Position numbers and translations under genes: made by a program
From: Lactiplantibacillus nangangensis
GTDB lineage: Bacteria > Bacillota > Bacilli > Lactobacillales > Lactobacillaceae
Reading direction: 5' to 3'
Length of the DNA: 64,000 nucleotides
Assembly: GCF_005405065.1 (NCBI RefSeq)
Contig: NZ_BJDI01000013.1
Span: 1-64,000 of the forward strand
Notes under the pieces: model-generated
Database searches by the model: none
Told to the model about the DNA's origin: nothing
Seen by the model: only the letters and a program-made list of their open reading frames with translations
Shown: in pieces, positions 27,509 to 40,466 of the stretch
How the letters are laid out: each line of letters opens with the position of its first letter
How positions within the stretch are numbered: position 1 is the stretch's first letter

Positions 27509-27608
27509 GCTGGGGCTTGCAACCACGCGGTCGGGAACGTATGATTATAAACGAATAAGAATTTCGGTAAATTGAATTTATTTTAATGTGAAGAAAGTAG
27601 GGACGGAT

Positions 27609-28781
27609 GTGGACAACTCGGTTTTAAATCCAGGCGATACTTTAGGCATCATTGGCAATAGTACCAACGGTGTTGGATTGGTAATTGCCGCGCGTAATGC
27701 TGGCATTAATGTCGGAGTTTACGGTGATGACGAAAATACTGAGACCATGGAACTGGCAGATTTTCGGGTTGTCGGAGCCCTAAATGATCAGCAACAGTTA
27801 CAAAATTTTGCGGAACGTTGCGATGTTGTGACGTATGAATCGGAAACGGTCGATGCGTCAGTCGTGAACTTTTTAGCGGCACACACCAAAGTTCCCCAAG
27901 GTGCGGATGCGCTTGAAATTATGCAAGACCGTTCGTTGGAACGCGCTTTCTTTAGCCAGTTAAACTTAAACGTGGCGCCATCTGCGACGATTGTTAGTTT
28001 GGATGATGTTTATCAGGCCATCGGGTCAATTGGCTATCCAAGTATTTTGAAGCCAATTCAAAAAGGCCTTGGTCAGAATCGCCAATTAGAAATTAAGACG
28101 CAAACGGATATCGTTAAGGCGGCGGATTTGCTGGATTGGGGGACTTATTTGCTGGAATCCTTGATTCCTTACGATAAGGAACTTTCAGTCGTGGTAGCCA
28201 AGACAGCTACCGAAACGGCATACTTTCCAATTGTCGAAAATCGTTATCGCAATCATGAGTTAGTTGCGACGATTGTCCCAGCTCAAATTGAGAGTGCCGT
28301 CAACGATGAAATCTTACGGATCACTAAAGAAATTAGTGCCAATCTCAGTTATACCGGTATCTTTGAGGTCGCTTTCTTCTTGACTAAGAGTGGTAACTTG
28401 TACGTCAAGCGAGTTGTACCAGCGATGCATCAATCTGGTTATGTTTTTGAACGAGCGACCAACATCAGTATGGCTGAACAACATTTGCGGGCCATTGCTG
28501 GGTTGCCGCTCATGCCGATTAAACAGTTGATGCCAGTTGTTGCGGTTTACTTTACCACGGCGCAAGTCCACGGGATTCGGACCCAGTGGCAGATCAAGCC
28601 AAATTGGTTCTTCAACTTTTATCATCGAACCACGTTACAAGCCGAAAAAACGGTTGTTGCGGGTCACGTTTTAGTGGAAGCTGATACGGTCAAGGAAGCC
28701 CTCGACCAAATCGATGATACAGCCATCTGGCGGGTCAATACGCCAACTAACATCAATGATGCTACGCCTACAAGTGACTAA
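27609..28781 (+). CDS. PurK-like ATP-grasp protein with altered active site
   Basis: 390 residues in the N5-carboxyaminoimidazole ribonucleotide synthetase (PurK) fold: Rossmann start GIIGNSTNGVG, CDVVTYESETVD, ATP-grasp centre and the end EQHLRAIAGLPLMPI. Several PurK hallmarks are changed: the glycine loop reads LKPIQKGLGQNRQ, and the usual NEIAPRPHNSGH stretch reads KRVVPAMHQSGY, losing an expected acidic metal ligand. It may have a different substrate or be inactive. I start at GTG 27609 because AAAGTAGGGA lies just upstream; GTG 27588 has no site. No purE or pur operon adjoins it. Confidence 0.7.
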   Translation: MDNSVLNPGDTLGIIGNSTNGVGLVIAARNAGINVGVYGDDENTETMELADFRVVGALNDQQQLQNFAERCDVVTYESETVDASVVNFLAAHTKVPQGADALEIMQDRSLERAFFSQLNLNVAPSATIVSLDDVYQAIGSIGYPSILKPIQKGLGQNRQLEIKTQTDIVKAADLLDWGTYLLESLIPYDKELSVVVAKTATETAYFPIVENRYRNHELVATIVPAQIESAVNDEILRITKEISANLSYTGIFEVAFFLTKSGNLYVKRVVPAMHQSGYVFERATNISMAEQHLRAIAGLPLMPIKQLMPVVAVYFTTAQVHGIRTQWQIKPNWFFNFYHRTTLQAEKTVVAGHVLVEADTVKEALDQIDDTAIWRVNTPTNINDATPTSD

Positions 28782-28796
28782 AATTTAATAATTTTT

Positions 28797-28835
28797 GATA
28801 GTCGTTGAACCTGCGAAGGTTGGCGGCTATTTTTA
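28797..28835 (+). terminator. Terminator of the xpt to purK-like unit
   Basis: ATAGTCG..AACCT / AGGTT..CGGCTAT followed by TTTT, 16 bp after the PurK-like stop. Confidence 0.75.
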
Positions 28836-28860
28836 GTATCAATTTATGAATTGGTCATCT

Positions 28861-29057
28861 TTGCCGTCTCCGGTCGCCACTGATGGCATGCGGTCGTGGG
28901 ACCGGAGTGAGCCTTAGGAGCGGTCTCACTCCTCGCCCGAAACAGTTGCAAAAACCGCAATTGTCCCGGCCGGTCCGTGGCGTAAGGCTGGCTAACGCCA
29001 ACCAAACGCCACCATCACGACCGATGCCATCAGCGGCGACCTCCGACTAGATAACTG
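28861..29057 (+). repeat. Branched palindromic element BE5
   Basis: Arms GGTCGCCACTGATGGCAT and ATGCCATCAGCGGCGACC enclose three hairpins: GGAGTGAG / CTCACTCC with loop CCTTAGGAGCGGT; ACAGTTGC / GCAATTGT; and a GTGGCGT / ACGCCAC stem. GGACCGG and CCGGTCC close the first two. Confidence 0.8.
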
Positions 29058-29122
29058 ATTTAGTTGAAAATTGCTGGTCCCATCCCGCTGTGATTAATCA
29101 TCATATGAAAGATAGTTGATAG

Positions 29123-29320
29123 TTGCCGCTTCCGGTTGTTGTTGATAACATGCGGGCGAAGGATCGGAGTGAGCCTGAAGAGCGGTCTTACTCCTCGCCC
29201 AGAACAATTGCAAGAACCGCAATTGTCCTGGCCGGTCCGTGGTGTAAGACCGGAAAATCGCCGGTCTTACACCACCCACACGCCCGATGCTATCAACAAC
29301 AACCTGCAGCTCGTTAACTG
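29123..29320 (+). repeat. Branched palindromic element BE6
   Basis: Starts TTGCCGCTTCCGG, ends CTGCAGCTCGTTAACTG. Arms GGTTGTTGTTGATAACAT / ATGCTATCAACAACAACC; hairpins GGAGTGAG / CTTACTCC (loop CCTGAAGAGCGGT), ACAATTGC / GCAATTGT, and the 13-bp perfect GGTGTAAGACCGG / CCGGTCTTACACC with loop AAAATCG. Best-preserved copy; 65 bp after BE5. Confidence 0.85.
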
Positions 29321-29883
29321 TTTTGAGCGATTGGTCAGTTGTTTTAGATTTAGCAGAGTTAGTCAAAACTGGTATGTAGTGTCTACATGATTTATCGACT
29401 AAGCTTGTTGGACAATTCAACGACTCGGTTTGCTGGCTTTGAATTACCGTGTAAGACCATACTTGTTTTTCATATAGGCACCGATTCTGACCTAATGGGA
29501 GACACTGTTATTAGTCTCATGATGACGGTAGCTTAAAACTTGTTTCTGAGTTTAGCCATTAAATGTCGAAAATCATACCAGTACAAAACTATGGTTTGTA
29601 ATTTCAACATAGTCTACAAAATCTGATTACACACGGAAATCAGATGATGTAGGCGACGTATTTTGTTTGAGGATATCAGATTGTTGCTGATTGATTGAGG
29701 TTTAAAGATCAATTGAAAAAAGACACTCATTTGGACAACGTAAGTTCATGAGATTGTCATAATTAACTTAGGTTTGGTTGAAGGTGTCAATGAGAAAACA
29801 GCGATGGCTCTGAAGTTAGTGGTTAAGTTTTTTGAACTGACTAGCTAGAAATTTAACTAAAATTTGCAGAGTGGGCAAACATA
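29321..29883. other. Non-coding stretch between BE6 and BE7
   Basis: No open frame of note on either strand and no ribosome site. One modest hairpin near 29618-29660 (AATCTGATT / AATCAGAT). It looks like decayed sequence between repeats. Confidence 0.4.
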
Positions 29884-30042
29884 GCCTAGAGGTTGGGTCC
29901 CGTTAATGCTCAGTGGTGAAATTTTACTTGGTTGGCGGTGATTTACCGGCGACCTAGTAAAAGGCCGGCTTACGAGACCGGGCTGTGGCTCGTAACCGTG
30001 CCCACCACGTTCCAGCGCTAACGGGACCCGACCGGCGGGCTG
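29884..30042 (-). repeat. Branched palindromic element BE7
   Basis: On the minus strand: arms GGGTCCCGTTAGCGCT / GCATTAACGGGACCC with internal loop GGAACG / CTGAG; hairpin TTACGAG / CTCGTAA with loop CCACAGCCCGGT; second hairpin around CCGGTAAATCACCG. Flanks GCCGGTCGG and AACCTCTAGGC resemble the ends of BE1. Confidence 0.8.
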
Positions 30043-30140
30043 AATTGGGTGCGATTGGGGCTTGAACCGTTTTTGACTCTGAGCCTCAATGGGACAGCAG
30101 CAGGTTGATCGAAACTTGAGTGTTTTTAACCTAGTGAGTC

Positions 30141-30257
30141 GAAACGTGTAAAAATCGGCCGACCACTCCGCTTGCTACGCCAAGTCACGAATGCTTAACC
30201 CGCATTAGTGATTTGGCTAGGCAATGCTCATAGTCGAAACGCCGGTTTTTACACTCT
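30141..30257 (-). repeat. Structured element D3
   Basis: On the minus strand it begins AGAGTG and ends CACGTTTC. Closing stem GTGTAAAAACCGGC with GGCCGATTTTTACAC; conserved TGAGCATTGCCTAGC and GCGTAGCAAGCG flank a hairpin AATCACTAATGCG / GCATTCGTGACTT. Same plan as D1 and D2, opposite orientation, directly before the pcrA promoter. Confidence 0.8.
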
Positions 30258-30283
30258 CTAACCGAGCATTAACGCCTAAAATT

Positions 30284-30292
30284 TGCTATAAT
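30284..30292 (+). promoter_or_regulatory. Extended -10 promoter of the pcrA unit
   Basis: TGCTATAAT, 38 bp before the pcrA start, in an otherwise gene-free region. Confidence 0.55.
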
Positions 30293-30329
30293 ATTTGTTG
30301 ACTGATTTTTAGAAAGGGTGGCGAACAGC

Positions 30330-32588
30330 GTGTCGAAAGAAAGCCTATTGGCAGGAATGAATGACAAGCAGCAAGAAGCCGTATTAGACACTGAAGGACC
30401 GCTACTAATTATGGCCGGTGCGGGCTCTGGGAAGACCCGAGTTTTAACGCATCGAGTAGCCTATTTAATTGAAGAAAAAGGGGTTAATCCCTGGAATGTT
30501 TTAGCGATTACATTTACGAATAAAGCCGCGCGCGAAATGCGTGAACGGGTCGGTAAATTGTTGGGTGAATCCGCTCGCGATGTTTGGGTCTCCACGTTCC
30601 ATGCCTTGTGTGTCCGAATCTTGCGTCGTGACATTGATCAAATTGGGTATAACCGGGCGTTTACGATTGCCGGGACGAGCGAACAACGGACGTTAGTCAA
30701 GCGAATTTTAAATGATCAAAATATTGATTCTAAGAAGTTCGATCCACGGTCGATCTTGTCGGCAATTTCGAATGCCAAGAATGATTTACAAACGCCGGCA
30801 ATGTATAAAGAATCGGCCGCAAGTCCCTTCGAAAGTATCGTCGCAGATGTCTATGACCAATACCAACATGAATTGGCTGCGGATCAAGCGGTCGATTTTG
30901 ATGACTTGATCATGCTAACGATTCAATTGTTTAGGAGCCACCCAGAAACGTTGGGGTGGTACCAAGATAAATTCCATTATATTCACGTGGATGAATATCA
31001 AGATACCAACAATGCCCAGTATACATTGGTCAACCTATTGGCTGAAAAGTATAAAAATCTTTGTGTTGTTGGTGACGCGGACCAGTCAATTTATGGTTGG
31101 CGGGGCGCGAATATGGAAAATATTCTTGATTTTGAACAAGATTATCCGCAAGCCGATAGTGTCATGTTGGAACAAAATTACCGTTCAACGAAGACAATCT
31201 TGGCCGCGGCTAACAAAGTGATCAACAATAACACGACTCGTCGGCCAAAGAAATTGTGGACTGAAAATGACGAGGGTGACCAGATTTCTTATTATCGTGG
31301 TCAAAGTGAAAATGATGAAACGCATTATGTCATTTCAAAGATTCAAGAAGAGATGGCTGAAAATAAATTTAATTATGGTGACTTTGCCATTTTGTATCGG
31401 ACTAATGCCCAATCGCGTGTGATGGAAGAGTCACTCGTCAAAGCCAATGTGCCATACACGATGGTTGGCGGTAACAAATTCTACGACCGTAAGGAAATTC
31501 GGGATGTACTCTCCTATTTGACTTTAATCGTGAATGACCAAGATTCGATCAACTTTGAACGGGTCGTCAATGAACCAAAACGTGGTATCGGTCAAACGAG
31601 TGTTGATAAACTGCGCGCCTTTGCGGATGAAGCGGGATACTCGATGTTAGAAGCCGCTAGCAACGTTGATATGGCGAACGGTATTTCCACGCGGGCCAAG
31701 GGTGGCATTGCCAAGTTTGCGGCCACGATGAATGAATTACGGGCCATGCGGGAATACTTATCGGTCACGGATTTAACCGAAGAAATTTTGAAACGGTCCG
31801 GCTATATGAAAGCCTTAAAAGATGCCAAAGTTGCCAAACCGTTGGAATCTCAAACGCGGATCGAAAACATTGAAGAATTCTTATCGGTTACGAAACAGTT
31901 TGATGATAGTTACGAGCCAGAAGACGAAGAGAGCGACAAGTTCGTCGACTTCTTAGCCGACTTGGCGTTAGTTTCCGATGTAGACAATGTCGAAGAAGAA
32001 CCTCAAGCTGTCACGTTGATGACCTTGCATGCTGCTAAGGGGCTAGAATTCCCAGTGGTCTTTATGATTGGGATGGAAGAAGGTATCTTCCCATTGTCAC
32101 GCGCGATGATGGATGAAGATGAACTCGAAGAAGAACGCCGCTTGGCTTACGTGGGGATTACGCGGGCCGAAAAGAAGCTGTATTTGACCAATGCCTACTC
32201 ACGGATGTTGTACGGCCGCCGTCAAAGTAACCAAGCATCGCGTTTCGTTGAAGAAATTGATCAGAGTTTGATTAAAAATGACAATCAATTGGAAGGCGGC
32301 ATGACGAGTGGTCCAGAGGTGCCGTTTGCAACGAAGAAAGCCTTGACGCCGCGCTATAAAAAGAACCCAGTTGGGACGCGGCCAACGGTTAAGAAAGCTA
32401 GTGGCACTGGCGCTGATAAGAATAGTTGGCGCATCGGTGACAAGGTCAAGCATCGCAAGTGGGGCACCGGGACTGTGGTTAAAGTCACGGGTGCCGGTGA
32501 AGATGCCGAGTTGGATATTGCTTTCAAGTCTGAAGGTATCAAGCGTTTATTAGCAGCCTTTGCACCAATTCAAAAAGTTCAAGATTAA
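30330..32588 (+). CDS. pcrA: ATP-dependent DNA helicase PcrA (UvrD family)
   Basis: 752 residues, superfamily 1A 3'-5' helicase. Walker A AGAGSGKT near 29-36, motif II DEYQDTN near 224, GDADQSIYGWRGA (motif III), QNYRST (motif IV), TLHAAKGLEFPVVF (motif V) and AYVGITRAEKKLYL (motif VI). The C-terminal tail is Lys-rich and ends in a Tudor-like RNAP-binding segment (WRIGDKVKHRKWGTGTVVKV). I start at GTG 30330, 8 bp after AGAAAGGGTGG; GTG 30318 abuts that site. Acts in repair and in clearing replication-transcription conflicts. First gene of a run with ligA and camS. Confidence 0.93.
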   Translation: MSKESLLAGMNDKQQEAVLDTEGPLLIMAGAGSGKTRVLTHRVAYLIEEKGVNPWNVLAITFTNKAAREMRERVGKLLGESARDVWVSTFHALCVRILRRDIDQIGYNRAFTIAGTSEQRTLVKRILNDQNIDSKKFDPRSILSAISNAKNDLQTPAMYKESAASPFESIVADVYDQYQHELAADQAVDFDDLIMLTIQLFRSHPETLGWYQDKFHYIHVDEYQDTNNAQYTLVNLLAEKYKNLCVVGDADQSIYGWRGANMENILDFEQDYPQADSVMLEQNYRSTKTILAAANKVINNNTTRRPKKLWTENDEGDQISYYRGQSENDETHYVISKIQEEMAENKFNYGDFAILYRTNAQSRVMEESLVKANVPYTMVGGNKFYDRKEIRDVLSYLTLIVNDQDSINFERVVNEPKRGIGQTSVDKLRAFADEAGYSMLEAASNVDMANGISTRAKGGIAKFAATMNELRAMREYLSVTDLTEEILKRSGYMKALKDAKVAKPLESQTRIENIEEFLSVTKQFDDSYEPEDEESDKFVDFLADLALVSDVDNVEEEPQAVTLMTLHAAKGLEFPVVFMIGMEEGIFPLSRAMMDEDELEEERRLAYVGITRAEKKLYLTNAYSRMLYGRRQSNQASRFVEEIDQSLIKNDNQLEGGMTSGPEVPFATKKALTPRYKKNPVGTRPTVKKASGTGADKNSWRIGDKVKHRKWGTGTVVKVTGAGEDAELDIAFKSEGIKRLLAAFAPIQKVQD

Positions 32589-35824
<3,236 letters not shown>

Positions 35825-35852
35825 TTAAGCAAGATAGAAAGAAGGAAATTTG

Positions 35853-36167
35853 ATGGCTGAAGAACGCATTAATGCTGAACAAGTCGCCCATGTTGCTAGT
35901 TTGGCGAAACTTGAATTCACGCCGGACCAATTAGGGACTTTTACCGGTCAGCTTGAAAAAATTATTGGCATGTTCGAAGAATTAAGCACAGTTGATACGG
36001 ACGGGGTTCCCGTAACGTCCAGAGTGACTGATCGACACAACGCTTTACGTGAAGATGTTGCGGTCAAGAGTGACGAACGGGCAGCCTTATTAGCCAATGC
36101 ACCAGAAACGGCGAATGGCTTAATTAAAGTGCCAGCAATTATTGATGAAAGTGGGGACGGCGAATAA
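35853..36167 (+). CDS. gatC: Asp/Glu-tRNA amidotransferase subunit C
   Basis: 104 residues, normal for GatC. Contains [13 protein letters not shown] and [12 protein letters not shown], the usual belt that wraps GatA and GatB. ATG 35853 follows GAAGGA with 7 bp spacing; the TTG at 35850 is less likely. Its stop overlaps the gatA start by one base. Confidence 0.93.
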   Translation: MAEERINAEQVAHVASLAKLEFTPDQLGTFTGQLEKIIGMFEELSTVDTDGVPVTSRVTDRHNALREDVAVKSDERAALLANAPETANGLIKVPAIIDESGDGE

Positions 36168-37630
36168 TGGACTTTTTCAACCAAGATTTAACCAGCCTGC
36201 ACGCTGACCTAGTAAATAAGAAGCTGAGTGCTGAAGAATTAACCAAAGCAACGTTTGAAAATTTAAAGCAAACGGATGCGAAAATCGATTCCTTCTTGAA
36301 TTTAAATGAAGATGCCGCCTTAGCAACGGCGAAAGCCTTAGATGCAAAAGGCATCAACGCTGACAATGTGTTAGCTGGGATTCCAGTAGGGGTCAAAGAC
36401 AACATCGTGACCAAGGACTTAACGACCACGGCCGCTTCTAAGATGCTTGAAAACTTTGTGCCAGTTTATAACGCAACGGTTGTCGATAAGATGACCCAAA
36501 ACGACATGATCATTGTCGGTAAAACAAACATGGATGAATTTGCCATGGGTGGGTCGACTGAAAATTCGGCTTTCAAAGTGACCAAGAACCCTTGGGACGT
36601 CAGTCGCGTTCCTGGTGGGTCTTCTGGTGGCTCAGCTGCTGCCGTCGCTGCCGGAATTGTGCCGGTTGCGTATGGTTCTGATACTGGTGGTTCAATTCGT
36701 CAACCATCATCCTTTAATGGGATCGTTGGGATGAAACCTACTTATGGTCGGGTTTCACGTTGGGGCTTAATCGCGTTTGGGTCCTCATTAGACCAAATCG
36801 GCCCAATGACGCGGACGGTTAAAGACAATGCGGCGGCCTTGAATTTGATTGCCGGCAACGATGTGCATGATGGCACTTCTTCAGAACGTGAAGTGCCTGA
36901 TTTTACCGCTGGCTTAGACGGTGATATCAAAGGCATGAAGATCGCGTTACCTAAAGAATATATGGATGAAGGGATTGACCCTAAGGTTCGCGAAGTCATC
37001 AAAGCTGCCGTTAAACAGTTTGAAGCATTGGGTGCGACGGTTGAAGAAGTCTCATTACCACATAGTCGGTATGGCGTTTCAGCTTACTACATCATTGCCT
37101 CATCTGAAGCTTCATCAAACTTACAACGGTTTGACGGGATTCGTTATGGCTTCCGAGCACAAGATGTTAAAAACTTGGAAGACGTTTATGTTCGCAGTCG
37201 TTCTGAAGGTTTCGGTGATGAAGTTAAACGCCGAATCATGTTAGGGACATTCTCCTTATCTGCTGGGTATTACGACGCCTACTTCCACAAAGCTGGTCAA
37301 GTTCGGACGTTGATCATCAATGATTTCAATAAGGTCTTTGAAGATTACGATTTAATCATTGGACCAACTGCGCCAACCCCAGCCTTTAAGATTGGTGACG
37401 AAATCTCTGACCCAATCACGATGTATATGAATGATGTTTTGACGATTCCGGTAAACTTAGCTGGCTTACCAGGGATGTCAATTCCAGCTGGTTTTGCCGA
37501 TGGCATGCCAGTTGGCTTACAATTAATCGGTAAATCATTTGATGAAAGCACGCTTTATAAGGCAGGTTATGCCTTTGAACAAGCCACTGATTTTCATCAA
37601 GCCACCCCAGATTTAGGAGGTCAGCATTAA
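36167..37630 (+). CDS. gatA: Asp/Glu-tRNA amidotransferase subunit A (glutaminase)
   Basis: 487-residue amidase. Catalytic triad by position: K77 (GVKDNI), cis-Ser S152 (GGSSGGSA) and nucleophile S176 ([11 protein letters not shown]). Hydrolyses glutamine and passes ammonia through the GatB channel to misacylated tRNA. One-base overlaps with both gatC and gatB couple translation of the complex. Confidence 0.95.
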   Translation: MDFFNQDLTSLHADLVNKKLSAEELTKATFENLKQTDAKIDSFLNLNEDAALATAKALDAKGINADNVLAGIPVGVKDNIVTKDLTTTAASKMLENFVPVYNATVVDKMTQNDMIIVGKTNMDEFAMGGSTENSAFKVTKNPWDVSRVPGGSSGGSAAAVAAGIVPVAYGSDTGGSIRQPSSFNGIVGMKPTYGRVSRWGLIAFGSSLDQIGPMTRTVKDNAAALNLIAGNDVHDGTSSEREVPDFTAGLDGDIKGMKIALPKEYMDEGIDPKVREVIKAAVKQFEALGATVEEVSLPHSRYGVSAYYIIASSEASSNLQRFDGIRYGFRAQDVKNLEDVYVRSRSEGFGDEVKRRIMLGTFSLSAGYYDAYFHKAGQVRTLIINDFNKVFEDYDLIIGPTAPTPAFKIGDEISDPITMYMNDVLTIPVNLAGLPGMSIPAGFADGMPVGLQLIGKSFDESTLYKAGYAFEQATDFHQATPDLGGQH

Positions 37631-39054
37631 TGAATTTTGAAACAACTATTGGGCTTGAAGTCCACGTTGAATTAAAAACGAATTCAAAAATCTTTAGTCC
37701 TTCACCCGTACAATTTGGTGCTGAATCAAATGCCAATACGAACGTGATCGATTGGGGCTATCCTGGGGTCTTACCAACGGCGAATAAGGGTGTTGTTGAA
37801 GCCGGTATCAAGGCAGCAACAGCATTACATGCGGAAATTGAGCACGAAACTTATTTTGACCGGAAGAACTACTTCTATCCTGATAACCCGAAAGCTTATC
37901 AAATTACGCAGCATGAAAAACCAATTGCGCATGATGGCTGGATCGAAATTGAAGTCGACGGTCAGAAGAAAAAAGTCGGTATCGAAGAAATGCATATTGA
38001 AGAAGATGCAGGTAAAAACACTCATGAAAATGATTATTCTTATGTCGATTTAAACCGGCAAGGGACACCATTGATTGAAATCGTGTCGAAGCCTGAAATC
38101 AATTCACCTGCAGAAGCTTATGCTTACTGTGAAGCATTGCGTCAACGGATTCAATTTACGGGCGTTTCAGACGTTAAGATGGAAGAAGGCTCAATGCGGG
38201 TCGATGTTAACATTTCAATTCGACCAGCTGGTTCTGACAAGTACGGTGTTAAAACTGAAATGAAGAACTTAAACTCTTTCAACTATGTGAAGCGATCACT
38301 TGAATTTGAAGAACAACGGCAACAACGCGTTTTAATGTCTGGCGGCCAAGTCCAACAAGAAACTCGCCGTTTTGACGAAGCTTCTGGGCAAACAATTTTG
38401 ATGCGGGTCAAGGAAGGTAGCGATGATTACCGTTACTTCCCAGAACCAGATGTGCCGGCGGTTTCAATCAGTGATGATTGGATCAAGGACGTTCAAAAGA
38501 CGATCCCAGAAATGCCAGGTTCTCGTCGTGATCGTTATGTAAATGAGTTTGGTTTGACGGCTTATGATGCTGGCGTTTTGACGCAGACCAAGGAAATGTC
38601 AGACTTCTTTGACGCAACTGTCAAAGAAGGGGCAGATCCTAAGTTGACGTCAAACTACTTGCAAGGGGACGTGAATGCGTTCTTGAACGAAAATAAAGTC
38701 GACTTGCAAGATACGAAGTTAACGCCAGCTAACTTAGCGGGCATGATCAAGATGATTTCTGACGAAACGATTTCAAGCAAGATCGCGAAGAAAGTCTTCA
38801 AGGCTATCATGCAAGGCACTGAACCCGTTAAATGGGTCAATGACAAAGGGTTGATTCAATTATCAGACCCTGCTAAGTTACAACCAATTATTGATAATGT
38901 CTTAGAAAACAATCAACAATCAATTGATGACTTTAAGAATGGTAAAGATCGGGCAGTTGGCTACTTAGTTGGTCAGATCATGAAAAAAACCCACGGCCAA
39001 GCCAACCCTAAAGTGGTTAATAAGTTGTTGATGACATCATTAAAAGCACGGTAA
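37630..39054 (+). CDS. gatB: Asp/Glu-tRNA amidotransferase subunit B
   Basis: 474 residues. N-terminal kinase-like domain with [30 protein letters not shown] and [11 protein letters not shown], then helical and YqeY-like tail domains (about 330 and 405 on). Phosphorylates Glu/Asp-tRNA and amidates it with ammonia from GatA. AGGAGG in the end of gatA supplies its ribosome site. The operon ends here; D1 follows. Confidence 0.95.
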   Translation: MNFETTIGLEVHVELKTNSKIFSPSPVQFGAESNANTNVIDWGYPGVLPTANKGVVEAGIKAATALHAEIEHETYFDRKNYFYPDNPKAYQITQHEKPIAHDGWIEIEVDGQKKKVGIEEMHIEEDAGKNTHENDYSYVDLNRQGTPLIEIVSKPEINSPAEAYAYCEALRQRIQFTGVSDVKMEEGSMRVDVNISIRPAGSDKYGVKTEMKNLNSFNYVKRSLEFEEQRQQRVLMSGGQVQQETRRFDEASGQTILMRVKEGSDDYRYFPEPDVPAVSISDDWIKDVQKTIPEMPGSRRDRYVNEFGLTAYDAGVLTQTKEMSDFFDATVKEGADPKLTSNYLQGDVNAFLNENKVDLQDTKLTPANLAGMIKMISDETISSKIAKKVFKAIMQGTEPVKWVNDKGLIQLSDPAKLQPIIDNVLENNQQSIDDFKNGKDRAVGYLVGQIMKKTHGQANPKVVNKLLMTSLKAR

Positions 39055-39059
39055 TCAAA

Positions 39060-39177
39060 AGAGTGTGTTGATGGGCGGGAGCTGCTGAGCATTGCCTAGC
39101 TACTAGTGACCTGCGTTCTTCGCAGGTGGCTAGTGGCGTAGCAAGCGCAGGCAGCTGCCCATCATAAGCACGTTTCG
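39060..39177 (+). repeat. Structured element D1
   Basis: Begins AGAGTG, ends CACGTTTC. Closing stems TGATGGGC / GCCCATCA and AGCTGC / GCAGCT; conserved TGAGCATTGCCTAGC and GCGTAGCAAGCG; apical hairpin ACTAGTGACCTGCG / CGCAGGTGGCTAGT. Lies between gatB and dagK, ending 59 nt before the dagK start. Confidence 0.8.
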
Positions 39178-39236
39178 GCTATCAGGCTAGAAACGTGGGG
39201 CACAATTGTTACTGCAAGACGCGGAGGAAAAGAAAC

Positions 39237-40247
39237 ATGCGTAAACGGGCACGGATCATTTATAACCCGACATCGGGGCGTGAAGCATTGGCACACGACC
39301 TCGTTGAAATTCTTGGGATTTTTGAACAAGCAGGGTACGAAACGAGTACCTATGCGACAACGCCAGCGCCTAATTCAGCGGCTGATGAAGCGCGTCGGTG
39401 TGCCAAAGACGGGTTTGAGTTACTCGTAGCGGCCGGTGGTGATGGGACCATCAATCAAGTTGTGAACGGTATCGCTGGATTAAAGCGGCGGCCACGGATG
39501 GCAATCATCCCAGCTGGGACGACCAATGATTATGCCCGTGCCTTACGCATTCCGCGTAATGACCCGGTGGCAGCGGCGAAAGTCGTTTTGAAGAATCAAA
39601 CGGTCAATATGGATATTGGTCAGGCCGGTGAGCAATACTTTATTAATATTGCGGCTGGCGGGCTTTTGACGGAGCTCACTTATGATGTGCCGTCACAACT
39701 GAAATCCATTTTCGGTTATGCCGCTTATTTGGCGAAGGGTGCCGAATTGTTGCCACGGGTCAAACCCGTTCAGATGGACCTTAAGTATGATGGGGGCCAT
39801 TTCACGGGCAAGGCGTCGATGTTTTTCTTAGCCCTGACGAATTCAGTCGGTGGCTTCGAACAAATCGTGCCCGATGCGTCATTAGACGACGGCAAATTTA
39901 CCATGATTATTGTAAAAACCAGTAACGTGGCGAAGATGTTGCATTTGATGACGTTGGTCTTGAACGGTGGGAAACACATTAACGATCCAAGCATCATCTA
40001 CGTGAAAACACGGAAGGTCGTTGCGCGGGCGTTGGATAATCGTTTGATGATCAACATTGATGGCGAATATGGCGGCGATGCGCCGATGACATTCCGTGAT
40101 TTGAAGCAACATATTGAAATGTATGCGGACACGGATCGGATTCCGGACGATGCCATCACCGACCCTGAACTTCAAAACGCTGAACGCAATTTTGTGTCGG
40201 CCGTCGATCAATTACCAGAAGCGAAAGCTGATTCAGAAACTGAATAA
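39237..40247 (+). CDS. dagK: Soluble diacylglycerol kinase (lipid kinase)
   Basis: 336 residues, DAGK catalytic fold. Nucleotide motif GGDGT at residues 67-71, ending in INQVVNG, then AIIPAGTTNDYARALRIPR. GGAGG lies 9 bp before ATG 39237; the upstream frame to 39195 overlaps non-coding sequence. Expected to phosphorylate diacylglycerol released in lipoteichoic acid synthesis (DgkB-like), returning it to phospholipid. The acidic C-terminus is extended by about 20 residues. Confidence 0.88.
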   Translation: MRKRARIIYNPTSGREALAHDLVEILGIFEQAGYETSTYATTPAPNSAADEARRCAKDGFELLVAAGGDGTINQVVNGIAGLKRRPRMAIIPAGTTNDYARALRIPRNDPVAAAKVVLKNQTVNMDIGQAGEQYFINIAAGGLLTELTYDVPSQLKSIFGYAAYLAKGAELLPRVKPVQMDLKYDGGHFTGKASMFFLALTNSVGGFEQIVPDASLDDGKFTMIIVKTSNVAKMLHLMTLVLNGGKHINDPSIIYVKTRKVVARALDNRLMINIDGEYGGDAPMTFRDLKQHIEMYADTDRIPDDAITDPELQNAERNFVSAVDQLPEAKADSETE

Positions 40248-40256
40248 CTTGCTTAA

Positions 40257-40296
40257 ATTACCGTTTACCGATACAATGGTGAACGGTAATTTTTTT
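40257..40296 (+). terminator. Terminator of dagK
   Basis: AAATTACCGTTTACC / GGTGAACGGTAATTTTTTT; strong stem and U-run immediately followed by D2. Confidence 0.85.
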
Positions 40297-40413
40297 AGAG
40301 TGGGCGGGAAGGCGCTCAGCTGATGAGCATTGCCTAGCCAGTGATTTAATGCGGTTTTCGCATTAGGTCACTAGCGTAGCAAGCGGAATCCGCTGCCTTC
40401 ACGGGCACGTTTC
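40297..40413 (+). repeat. Structured element D2
   Basis: Begins AGAGTG, ends CACGTTTC. Closing stem GAAGGC..AGC / GCTGCCTTC; conserved TGAGCATTGCCTAGC and GCGTAGCAAGCG; apical hairpin AGTGATTTAATGCG / CGCATTAGGTCACT. Ends 53 nt before rlmD, the same spacing as D1 to dagK within a few bases, and lies beyond a strong terminator, so it is not simply a dagK 3' end. Confidence 0.8.
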
Positions 40414-40466
40414 AAAAAATAAAACAGTTCGCGTCACCAAAGAAAGTAAAAAGAGGAAACCAATAC

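Noticed and set aside
29094-29420. Overlapping frames of 64-108 codons on both strands
   Set aside because: They lie in element BE6, whose GC-rich palindromes keep frames open; the same happens at BE8 (41875-42160) and BE9 (51385-51651).
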